Source: Cercophora sp. LCS_1 (lineage: Eukaryota > Ascomycota > Sordariomycetes > Sordariales > Lasiosphaeriaceae). From it: a DNA stretch of 64,000 bases. Of this stretch, positions 54,238 through 64,000 are shown piece by piece (within the stretch, counting starts at the first letter, position 1; every line of letters begins with the position of its first letter). Made by a program: the position numbers and the translations under genes. The stretch is taken from assembly GCA_036250225.1 (NCBI GenBank), contig JAPZLL010000023.1, positions 124,001 through 188,000 of the forward strand, in the 5' to 3' direction. The notes below the pieces were generated by a model. It ran no database searches. It was given only the letters and a program-made list of their open reading frames with translations, and was not told the DNA's origin.

Positions 54238-55635
54238 ATGGGTTTCGAGCGAGGTGGACGGGGCGGTGGCCGCGGTGGAGGAAACTTCCGCGGCGGCGAT
54301 CGCGGTGGTCGTGGCGGCTTCGGTGATCGTGGTGGTCGTGGAGGCTTTGGTGGTCGCGGCGGTGGTCGCGGTGGCGGTAAGTCAAGAGCCCTTTCAGTCT
54401 GGAAGCACATAGCCGGTCGCGATTCAAGTTTGATGCGCCCCGACGATGCACCGGCCTCGGCGCTGTCGGAGCAACGCACTCGCAAAGTTTTGATGAATGT
54501 TTACTGATATGCATTCTCTAGGTGCTCCTCGTGGTGGTGGCCGTGGCGGCGCTCGTGGAGGACGCGGTGGTCCTGCTGGTCGTGGCCGTGGCGGGTAAGT
54601 GGACAACACATGATCTGAATGTCCTGCGACATGCTGACGTTGAATAGTGGCCGTGGTGGTCGCGGCGGCGCTGCTGGTGCGGGTGGTAAGAAGGTAATGC
54701 GCTTGCACCTTGACAATAGGAGTAACCTATACTAATAGTATCTAGGTCATCGTCGAGCCCCATCGTCACAAGGGCGTCTTCGTCGCCCGCGGTGGCAAGG
54801 AGGATCTTCTCGCGACCAAGAACCTAGTTCCCGGCGAGTCTGTTTACGGCGAGAAGAGAATCTCGGTCGAGAACGCAAGCAACGAGGAGGGTGGTGCCGC
54901 TACCAAGACTGAGTACCGCATCTGGAATCCTTTCCGAAGCAAGCTTGCTGCCGGTATCCTCGGTGGCCTGGAGCAGATCTACATGAAGCCTGGCTCCAAG
55001 GTGCTTTACCTCGGTGCTGCTTCCGGCACGTCAGTATCTCACGTCGCCGATATTGTTGGACCTACCGGTTCGGTCTACGCTGTCGAGTTCTCTCACCGAT
55101 CCGGCCGTGACCTCATCAACATGGCCACTCGCCGTACCAATGTCATTCCCATTGTTGAGGATGCTAGAAAGCCCATGGCCTACAGGATGCTTCTGCCCAT
55201 CGTCGACGTTATCTTTGCCGATGTTGCGCAGCCTGATCAAGCTCGGTAAGCTTCCGTCAGAGCACTTGCATCGCAAACCGTGTCTGACCATTTCCCTGCA
55301 GCATTGTTGGTATCAACGCAAAGCAGTTCCTGAAGCAGGGTGGTGGTCTGCTGATCTCGATCAAGGCCAGCTGCATTGACAGCACTGGTAAGTTGCCCAA
55401 GCAGCCCTTAAATAACCGCACTCGCTGACATAACAAAGCCCCCCCGGAGGTTGTCTTCGCCAGTGAAGTCCAGAAGCTCAGAGAGGACAAGTTCTTCCCC
55501 AAGGAACAGCTCACCCTTGGTAAGTGAATAAGCTTGATACACCCGCCGACTATGACTAACGAGAATGCAGAGCCGTATGAGAGAGACCACGCCATGGTCT
55601 CATGTGTCTACCTCCAAAAGGAGTTCGAGGGTTGA
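54238..55635 (+). CDS. NOP1: Fibrillarin, box C/D snoRNP 2'-O-methyltransferase
   Basis: Nucleolar catalytic subunit of C/D snoRNPs, methylating rRNA riboses and needed for pre-rRNA processing. Seven exons: 54238-54376, 54522-54594, 54648-54693, 54746-55245, 55302-55387, 55439-55519 and 55571-55635, giving 329 residues. Residues 1-86 form a Gly/Arg-rich (GAR) domain of RGG repeats, split among the first three exons. The folded domain begins VIVEPHRHKGVFVARGGKED, with NLVPGESVYGEKRISVE and the SAM-binding blocks VLYLGAASGTSVSHVADIVG and VYAVEFSHRSGRDLINMA. DVIFADVAQPDQARIVGINA and LISIKASCIDSTAPPEVVFA follow, carrying catalytic-core residues of the family. It ends MVSCVYLQKEFEG. All introns GT-AG and frame-consistent; appears intact. 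Confidence 0.98.
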
Positions 55636-56267
55636 GCAACGAGGCTGAATCATGAAATGTTTTGGCCTCTTCGATAGTGGGATTCCCCATATCACTCGGT
55701 GTTCATCTGGCGGTTTGGCTTTGTAAATCTGGACTGGCGAATGGCGTTCGGGGATCATGTGTCAGCATTACCAAGTGGAAAGTTACTTGCAAAGGGATTT
55801 TCAAACCAAGCGGTGCCTCGCCTACCCCTAACGCCTGAAGTCACACACTCAACAAGTGTGCCAGTGCCTTCATCAATTCCGGAAAGCTTCGGTCAGCCAA
55901 ACCCCTACAGTCTGTGGTGTGTGGTGAGATCGGAGCCTGGTTTCTGCCCCGGGACTTCACGAGTTCAGAGCGCCGGCGGAGAAGCCTGCCCGTTTGATGC
56001 CTCCCAGTCGTCGTGTACATATCCCAGGGCTGGCTGGATGGGCTTTGAGGCATCGCCATCGCGATACATTGATGAGTAACAGATGCATATTTGTGTGGTA
56101 GTCCTCTGCTGTCAAGGCTAGCTATATCCAACTGCTTCACAGACTTTACACTCCCAAGATTCACTTACAGGTACCAGTATCCCTCAACATATCCATCAAT
56201 CCATGGGGCTCCAATGTGGACCGCCTTCCCTTGCATGTTCCTGCTGTGTCCAAAGTCATCGCGACCC

Positions 56268-56293
56268 AGCCCAAAGTCCCAGCCCAAAGTCCC
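56268..56293. repeat. Tandem 13-bp repeat (CAGCCCAAAGTCC x2)
   Basis: Two exact adjacent copies of a 13-bp unit in non-coding sequence downstream of NOP1. Confidence 0.8.
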
Positions 56294-58164
56294 AAGAGCA
56301 TAATCCAAAGGAGGAAGTAGTCACATGCTCGACGACCAGCAACCCGCCCCTCGCCCAGCGCCTCTTGTCTTGGAGGTGAGTCACTTTGCCGGGCTATGGC
56401 TGCCTTCCTTGACTCCTACTTCTAGGTTGCCTTACGTCAATGGGTCACTGTATTCACAGCAAGGTTTCAACAAGTTGACTTGTCATTCGGTGAGCTTCCG
56501 CAACTGCATCTCTCTGCGTCGGCACCGACGGAGCTCGAGCTGTCTTTGGGGGCAGGCACGTTTCCCCAGGTCCCTAAGCAGGTCGGTGCTTCCGGTTCGG
56601 TCTAAGACGCTGCCTTTCACCCAATGGAGGCAAACCCGACCGCCATCACGGAATCCAACAAATGCACGGGGCGCGTTCCATCGGCGCGCTTGCTTGTCCT
56701 GGCACAAATGGCAGAAACCCCCCCCCTCCCCCCCCAAAAAATCAAAAAATCGATGGCGTCCTGCCAGGTCCCTCTACCCGCAGGCCAACACCCTCTCCAA
56801 GGGAAATTGGCAACAAGAACCGAAAGGCAAGCAAGGCAAAGAGCGGTCGGTCAGTCAGTCGCCCACCCGCCTGCCCGCCATACACCTCCCTGCATCAATC
56901 ATTTCATCTCGGGTGCCAGGTCGCTCACCCCGGCCCGGCATTGGGGGGGAAGGGACCCAGCAGGGAAGGGGGAAAACGCCAAATCATCCATTTGCCCGCC
57001 AACAGAACCAAACATTTTATGTCCAGGGCTGGCTAGGCCTTGACGGCATTTGCCGCTGCACGCTCCATCACACCACTTGGCAGCACCCTTCCCTCAATTC
57101 CCACAGCGCGAGAAGGGGTGTGTGCAGGCAAGCGCGTGGCGAGGAATGGGACGAGACGCGGAATATTGCATCGTCACTAATCATCACTGTCTGAGCGGGT
57201 ACCTAGATTACGAGACACTGGTTCTAGACCCTCGAAATGTTGCGGGTACTTGTTGAGCATGTAAACGATGTATGTAGACCGGATGGGGTCAGAGACAGGA
57301 ATGGAACTTTTGCAGCATGGTGTTCCAACCGCGCGAAAAAGCAACGACACTTTTATGGGAACATGGGTTGAGGCTTTGAGCATGAGAAACTGGCGATCGC
57401 ACAAACAAGCCAAGCCTCCCTCCCCCCCAACGAGCGGGCCTCGATCGACAGAAACGAACGCCAGCCAGCCTGAGATCGAGGCGGAAACCCAGACTGCCAC
57501 GTTGGCGAGCAGAGATGGGCGGAGAAGGGGGTCGGGGCGGGCGGTCTGTCGCCTTCCAAGCTAGAACGTCTTGGGAAGAATTTGGCGCACAGAGTGCCAT
57601 CGCTGCCCTTTCTTTCCTTTTTCTCAGTCTCCGACTCCTTGGATGGACCCAGAACGAACTTGTTTGACCACGATCTGGTCCCTCTCGATCCCTGGCGTGA
57701 CGATGCAGTGAGAAAGGCCCGTCGTGCAAAGGTCAAGCGCATTCGATGCCAAGTTGATGCTCCCCTTGTTGGGGGCCGCGCTATCCTCGACAAGGAAGGT
57801 CAAAAAGTGACCCAGATCCTCGGGAGTGGGAGCATTGCTTGTGGAGGGACCTGAGATCGCATGACGAACATCTGGGAAAGACAAGGTCACCCATCCAAAC
57901 AAGCTTGGTCAAACTGCCGTGGATGGAGCATGACGGGGCCAGAGATGTCGGGTTCCCGCCAATAGCCAACCGGAGTATTGTTGGCCTCTGTCTTGAACTG
58001 ACTCTGGGCAAGACATGAGTTGTGTCGGGGATAAGTTTGTGCAATGCTGGGCAAGACCATTTTAGAGGTATCCACCGCAATCGACGCAAGTTACAAGTGG
58101 AAAAAAAAAAGGAATGGCGGGTTGTTTTGGCCCGAGATGTGAGCGCTCGGTGGCACGAGTGAGC

Positions 58165-58178
58165 TGTGTGTGTGTGTG
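58165..58178. repeat. TG dinucleotide microsatellite (7 units)
   Basis: Seven uninterrupted TG units in the gene-free right flank; a looser GTGTGAGTG-type tract is at about 59784-59807. Confidence 0.75.
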
Positions 58179-61100
58179 CTTGTTGGTGATCCCGAACCAG
58201 ACTGTTGGGATCAAGCCTCTCCTCAACCAGTTTGCGGCTCACGGTCCCGCTCATGATCCGTTCCTCTTGAGTGCGACCTAAACCCCGTCGTTGACCCCTT
58301 GGAGTTCATGCCATCCGCAACCCGCGAAAGAGCCTGGGCCAGCAGCGCAAAATAGAATCCCACAAGGGTGGCAGAGGGGCGAGATGCTACCTCATCTCGC
58401 TCTGCACTCTGGGGCGTCATGGAGGGCGGGGTGGGAAAACCCCCAGGTCCCTTCTCCGGGCTGGTCACCATGTTGCACGTCGCTTCTTTGGACGGACGGC
58501 TTTGACACAGGGGATGAGCCGACGACAAACTCCCGCCCAGACAACCACCTTGGCGCTAGCGGATGCATTGAGTGCTGTTGCAACCATGTCCCTTGCGTCC
58601 GAGCAGCATGTTTATGTGCAGGACGAACTCAAAACCACGGTGCAAGGGGGAATGCTCAACCAGGCCATCGTGTCCCTTGGATGCTCGCAAAGCTGTCAAT
58701 GTCCAACTTTGTGTCGCGAAGCCGTCACTGCTACGTATCTATTTCTGCTCTTCTCCACCCGACGCGCAGGAAACAAATGAGACAACCCGGACGGCTGCTT
58801 GCTGCCTGCATCTCTTCCCAGTTGTGCTTTACATCTAGATGAACTGGGCGGGACGACATCTTTCACTTGTCAGGTGGCCGGTGAGGACGAAAACCCAAGA
58901 CATGCAGAAATACGAAACCGGCATACCCCAAGCACGAGCAAGGAGAGAATGGAGAAGCTAGATTCCTGGGGAAATAATGCCCACCCGACGTACCAACGAC
59001 TCGAGCGTTGCGGTGTTCTGCTTTGGCCGTCAAGCGAGTTGGACATGGTAGCAATCGCAACAACAATCCAGTTGTGGCCGTTGGTTGGACTTTGCAGCAT
59101 GCGCATTGAGCAAGTCGTGACAGGAGGGCCTCGAGATAGCAAGCGAAGGAAACCGAAACACAACACCACGGCCGGCCCTGGACAGTTGGTGCAGTGGTTT
59201 CCCGTGCCATCACTTATCTCCCACGGCGACCAACCGATGGATTTGCGCACCGATGCAGCATGCAGAGCTCCATGACAGCAGCCCTATAGCTGGCAGGTTA
59301 TGATCTGCGTGTCTTGGGAGGTGTGGGTGTGCAGTCTGAACCCCTCCCCGCGCTGGACTCCGTGGGCCTGGACTACACACCGAAGTGCGCCACGAGGGAT
59401 GCCAGGGGGATGATACGGGTGTTATCGAATCGCAAAAGGCTTTTGGACGATTTGTTTTCCAAGTTTGGCCAGGTCACACCCATCTCGGAACGAGAACGGC
59501 AAGACAAGAAGATAAGGTTGGTTGGATCACGGGACATCATCCGTCAGTCTGCGACTGCTCCGTCCACGATGGTCTTGCCATGGTCAATTGATGGATCACT
59601 TGAACGAGGAGACGATCGAAATCACACATTAATTGATCAAAGTATCGACGGGTCCTTGCTTCGGCAACTCATCACTGATACCGTTGCAAGGCCGTATCCA
59701 AATTTAGGTCGTTGAGTTACATCGGAATTGACGATCATTCATTCGACTCTCGGTTGAGGCTTGGGCTCGAGCTGGGGCTTGGGGTGTGTGAGTGTGAGTG
59801 TGTGTGGCGGACCAAGCTCCGCGGATGGATGTCACTGGGTGCGGCACAAGCCGTGTGTGTTGTCCCCATCGAATCTCTTCGGAGGCATATGAAGTGGAGT
59901 GCGGAGAAGATGGAAGCGCAGAAAAAAGACACGTATCTGGCCCATTGGCATCTTGTGATTAGGGCCCTGGGGTTGCGTTCGAAGGACGATCGTACCCGGG
60001 CTCTCTCGGGACTTGAACTCACCTCCCGATAAGTCTGAAGCTCATGTTTTCGAAGGAGGAAATGCGGTGAGAGGGGTTATGTCCACAAACCATCTTCGAG
60101 CCTAGCAATGTGATATCACTAACCACAAGCATTTGGACGCTTCCAACCAATTCCCTTTTGGAGACCGCTTGTCCCCCTTGCGTCGCGCCTCCCCCACGTT
60201 GTGTCGGGAGGCAAGCCACTCAAGGGGCACTTGTCGATTCGACAGCGGTGGAGGTCAAGGGGGAGTCCCTGCCCGTTGTGAGGGGTCTTGCCCGGAAGCT
60301 TCCATCTCCCCTTGTTTTGTTCACGTTTCTCATCCACTTTTTTTTTGTTGCTTTTGCCTGTTTCGCTCCTAATCGCACGATCCCTGGAAAAGGCGCTCAC
60401 GTGGGTTACAGCGCCAATCTAGCGCCGCGGCAGAGTTCTAGACTTTGGGCATGGCCCAGCAGATTTCCGAAAAGCCAATTTCCCCGTCAAGGATATGCAC
60501 GGCTTGTTCCGCGCAATTTTTTCATGGGGTGCAACGGGAACTTGTTTTCCGTTTGGCGTTGAAAGATGCGGCTTAAACTTTCGCGCACTGTGAATCCTTC
60601 CCCTGACTTGCTTGGCGGAAAAGGAGGTCCTTGCCCAACGGAAGCCCTGGTCACGCACCACAGACACTCGAGAGCAAAATCCGGTTCCGTTTCCATCATC
60701 CAATGTCGTCTGCCGTTGCCGGTTTGACGACCGGAGTACATGATCGGAATTGGATATTAATCTAAGTCGCAGCCGACTTGACGGGACGGATACCTACGTA
60801 CTCTAAAGTTGGAACCGACTACATACGAATTAGACACAGGTATCTATCCTTTTCTCTCTGAGTTGTCGGTACCGATGGGTAAATCTCCGGTGAACGGTCA
60901 AGCTTTCGTCGGCTTCGTTTCTGAAGTGCTGTGTTGTGTTCGTATGGCGACCTCGGTCGTCGACTGACTGACTCAACCGGTCATAAAAGAGAGACCTTGC
61001 GCAAGAACCGGATGTAAATGACATTCGGAGAAGAGGATGTTTGGACTTGAAGCCACTTGATAGTGGATAAAAGACATGGCATTGATATAGAAGAGACGTA

Positions 61101-64000
61101 TTGACTTTACTCAATACACCGATTATTCTGTAGCGAATTTGAACAAAAGATTCAAGAGGTGGATGTGGTCTGTGCTGACTTGTCCTGGGCGGATGCGGGG
61201 CACCGGGGGCATTTCTCGTTAACTTTTTCCATTTTCGATCATGTCCACAGTAGGTTCACAGGCTCGCACAGCGTCTGTTTTGGAGCGTCTACTCTGTCAG
61301 AGTGCTCACCCCGACAGAAGTATGTCTTACATCCAAGGGATCTTGATGTCAAAGACGTTTGGTCATCTGCGTGTCGCTTGTATCCATCCTCCGGTCGGAA
61401 AAGTCTCCAGATTGGTGTTCTAGAGTACGGTCACTCTACACTTTGTAATGCACTTCAACACGCGTGGCACGTGTTCCCGAAGCACCAGGAAGCTCCACAC
61501 CGATGATCCATTGCTCGACCGACGGATCCAGTTCTGGCGTCAGTGGTGCATGCAGCGGTCTCCGGGAGTCGGCTCGTCCGTTTTTCCACAACTGGGGATG
61601 GGGCTTCGGTGAAGCCGTCTTGGCGCGACTGCCCAATCCCTGACAACATGGTTTTTCGACAACGTCTTTTGGGCGTCTGTTCGAACAACCTCAACGGTAG
61701 ATGGCTTGCTGGTGGCGCGGAGCAACTGCCAGGACAGGCGGAGTTAAGCTTATCTTGAGGCTCAGACAGTTATTGAAAATGTTGCTGGCAGAAAAAAATA
61801 CCGCCCCTCCCGGCGGCTCAGTGATGGGATGCATCTTGATAACCACAACGACACTAAACAGGTGAGAGCATGCTGCTCTCTGTAACCTCGCCGCTATTTG
61901 CTACGAGAGAACAGTCGCTACTGGTTGCCAAAGTATCGGAAGAAAAGAACTCCGAGTCGCTACTCGGCCGTCCAGAACCTGTCGCAGAGGTTGCCTAAAA
62001 TGGAATTGGGATTGTGACCAGGGTCTGGCGCAACCCCAATTCACAGGAATGCCGGTTTTGTCGGTGGGTAAGTCAGGGCTTCTTGATGGGCTGCAACTGC
62101 AAGCTAACTGGCTTCAATGGAGCACATGGAGTATGAGCATAATACTGGCGAGGAACGCAACGCATCATCTCAATCCTAAGGTGCGGCGATGGGTGCAACC
62201 CGTGGGTGGAGTGATGTGGGTGAAATCGACGGCATGGGTCAGCGAAGATCTTCAAAGTACCACAGGGGGTTGCAGAGGTACACAACTCCGTCGACACTGC
62301 CAAAACGGGACGTTGCTCCATGCTTGGCAGCCCTGGAGAGTTTGCGTGCATGGGAACTCAGCCCTATGCCTCCCTCGCTGAACGGATCGAGCAGCGCATC
62401 ATCAGCCACCCGCCAATTTTCGTCGGCAGTTGCAAATCAAGATGTGTTGCTGAAGAGCCATAGCGACCAATGCTGTCGAAGGCGCTTTAGGAGAGTGGAT
62501 GTTAGAGTCGAGAGAAGATGTCGTTGGCTATACTTACCAGACAGAGCCTCCGTCAATGGAACGGACTCTCAACGCCAAGGTATGCTTTCCTTGGGTCTGG
62601 TTGCTGTCATGGACGGGTAGCACTGTTATCCATCCGCTTCCTTTCGGCACTGACTTCCCTGCCAACGATATTGCAAAAGTTCCAATCGACCGGAAATTTG
62701 TGTTGCAGCGCGGGATGCCAGAGCCGTTTTGGGTCAGAGCTTCGATCCTCCAAAATTCCCCCGTTCTTCTCCGACGCACGCGCCTCTTCCTTGCGTGCGG
62801 ACGACGCACGTCCCATATGCTCGCTCGATCCAGGGGGCACAAACCCGCGCCACGAAGATCAAAGGTTTGTAGGGCTGGCGGCTCCCCTCTTCACGTGGGA
62901 AGCTTATTGATATGGAGCTTGCCTTGCTACTCACGGCTTTCAAGGTGAAACGAAAAACGGATGCATCTCCAATTCCAAGCCCGACTCCGTAAACTGAGCG
63001 GTGCAAGGTTTGGGAATCCTCTGTCCCGCTTCCACCGTCGACCCCGCTAGGATGCAGTTTTTGTCGGCTTCTGAGAACTGCTTTGCCGCACTGTCCTGGC
63101 CTGGTAGTTGCTGGCTTGAGGCTTGCGGCAAGATCCGAGGCCCCTGGAGATGTCCCTGGAGTGTTTCGGGCAGGCATGAAAAACAAGCTATTCCCCTTTT
63201 TCCCACAGATCGCAGGGTCGGCTTTGGGCCAATCAGCACCGAGAGAGCGTGTTGCATAATGGTCTCGACCGCTTCGTCGATAACGGCCCTCAAATTGCCG
63301 CGGATGACTGCATACAACCAGTTACAGCATCGCGTCCGGCCATTTGGGGAGTCCAGCAGGCAAGCGCGTCTTCGGCAGTGTGATCGCTCGTCGCTTGTCG
63401 AGTTGCAAAACCACTCGACCGCCAATGCGAATGGAATGGCTTGACCCCGAGTGGAGGCGGATGGAGTGGCATTCTGACGTGTCAACGGCAGACTGAGGGG
63501 CCACTGCACACCACGCGCTAACGTCATGGCAGCGTCCCCTTCTAAGGAGCCGTTGGGCGACGGGCTCGGCGTTCAGCCAGCCAAACTCGACGAGGCGTTA
63601 GGAGTCGGCCGCGAGTTTGAGTTTCTCTGATTTTGGTGGTGGGTCGTAGGGCTGGACGCGGCCGCACAACACCATCTTCACCTGCCATTTATCCACCACA
63701 GAGAGCACCTGGCCCGACGGCAGACTGTGTGATGCTGTGTCATGCACTACCCAAAGCCCGGGGCGGTGGTGACTTGGCAACCGGGCAAAACTGATTGGTC
63801 GGATGCTGGTGATGCTTGACCGCCTCCCGCACAGCGATGGGACGACAGGTCCGCGTCGATGTTTGACATACCTCCACCGAACGCTAGAGTTGCAGTGTGG
63901 TTGCATGATTGCCCGGTTCCCCTCGATTGGAAGTGGCGGAGACTGCATGGCGCTGGGGTAAGGTGGGATTAGGCCCTGACGGCCACACTCGAGACAACGA

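Larger units (their letters stand above)
55636..64000. other. 8.4-kb gene-free right flank
   Basis: From the NOP1 stop to the window end I find no coding frame with family resemblance or plausible exon chains, no tRNA or rRNA, and no transposon hallmark. Frames up to 289 codons (e.g. plus 56325-57194) look like chance sequence rich in Pro/Arg/Ser. Simple repeats are listed separately. The likeliest reading is the long upstream region of a gene beyond the window, or non-coding transcripts; neither can be shown from the sequence. Confidence 0.5.

Noticed and set aside
56325..57194. 289-codon plus-strand frame in the right flank
   Set aside because: Pro/Arg/Ser-rich translation with homopolymer-driven runs (C-tracts near 56710-56740); two other frames are open in parallel; no splice partners.
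59990..60110. tRNA-like TTCAAGTCC motif on the minus strand
   Set aside because: The T-arm stem does not pair properly and no acceptor or D-arm could be found; not a tRNA.
62940..63527. 195-codon minus-strand frame near the right end
   Set aside because: No family resemblance; overlapping frame on the opposite strand is equally open.
1..64000. Transposons, CRISPR arrays, rRNA or secondary-metabolite gene clusters
   Set aside because: I looked for transposase/reverse transcriptase motifs, long terminal or inverted repeats, spaced direct repeats and PKS/NRPS motifs and saw none; the absence of short tRNA or snoRNA genes cannot be guaranteed by eye.

Overview
This is a 64-kb stretch of a filamentous ascomycete genome (Pezizomycotina, most likely Sordariomycetes). 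The genes carry short introns (about 50-110 nt) with GTAAGT/GTGAGT-type donors and CTAAC/CTGAC-like branch sites. The calmodulin is of the filamentous-fungal type, and families typical of such fungi are present: an AzgA purine permease, a cAMP-receptor-like GPCR and a DUF3455 secreted protein. The assignment comes from gene content and protein style; no species is claimed. I rebuilt exons by hand from splice consensus, reading-frame continuity and conserved protein motifs. I recognise 19 protein-coding genes and no transposon, tRNA, rRNA or CRISPR array.

Layout. 1-9 kb: aspartate kinase (cut by the left edge), a mitochondrial MDL-type ABC exporter, an RTT103-like RNA polymerase II CTD-binding protein, clathrin light chain and a small cytochrome c oxidase subunit (COX7). 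9-20 kb: a probable mitochondrial PPR-like protein, the t-SNARE Tlg2, calmodulin and the gamma-adaptin of AP-1. 22-34 kb: a secreted DUF3455 protein, the Golgi tether CASP/Coy1, the CORVET subunit Vps3 and an unknown disordered protein. 38-50 kb: a seven-helix receptor, a protein with a partial methyltransferase domain, and an AzgA-type purine transporter. 51-56 kb: a UCH37-like deubiquitinase, ribosomal protein uL22 (RPL17) and fibrillarin (NOP1). The last 8.4 kb, and stretches of 2-4 kb at 14.8-17.3, 20.0-22.2, 23.1-26.1, 34.3-38.5, 40.0-42.8 and 44.9-47.9 kb, hold no gene I can support.

How the genes fit together. Five genes between 7 and 33 kb act on the same trans-Golgi/endosome route: clathrin light chain and AP-1 gamma (coat), Tlg2 (endosome/TGN t-SNARE), CASP/Coy1 (Golgi tether) and Vps3 (endosomal tether). 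Several neighbours are divergent pairs with short shared promoters, some with matching roles: COX7 with a probable mitochondrial PPR-like protein, CASP with VPS3, and RPL17 with NOP1 (both ribosome biogenesis). The window is mostly ordinary housekeeping euchromatin. The unusual points are the trafficking-gene concentration, the start-codon-only first coding exons and microexons, one GC-AG intron, a methyltransferase-like protein without a visible SAM-binding loop, and the long gene-free right flank.
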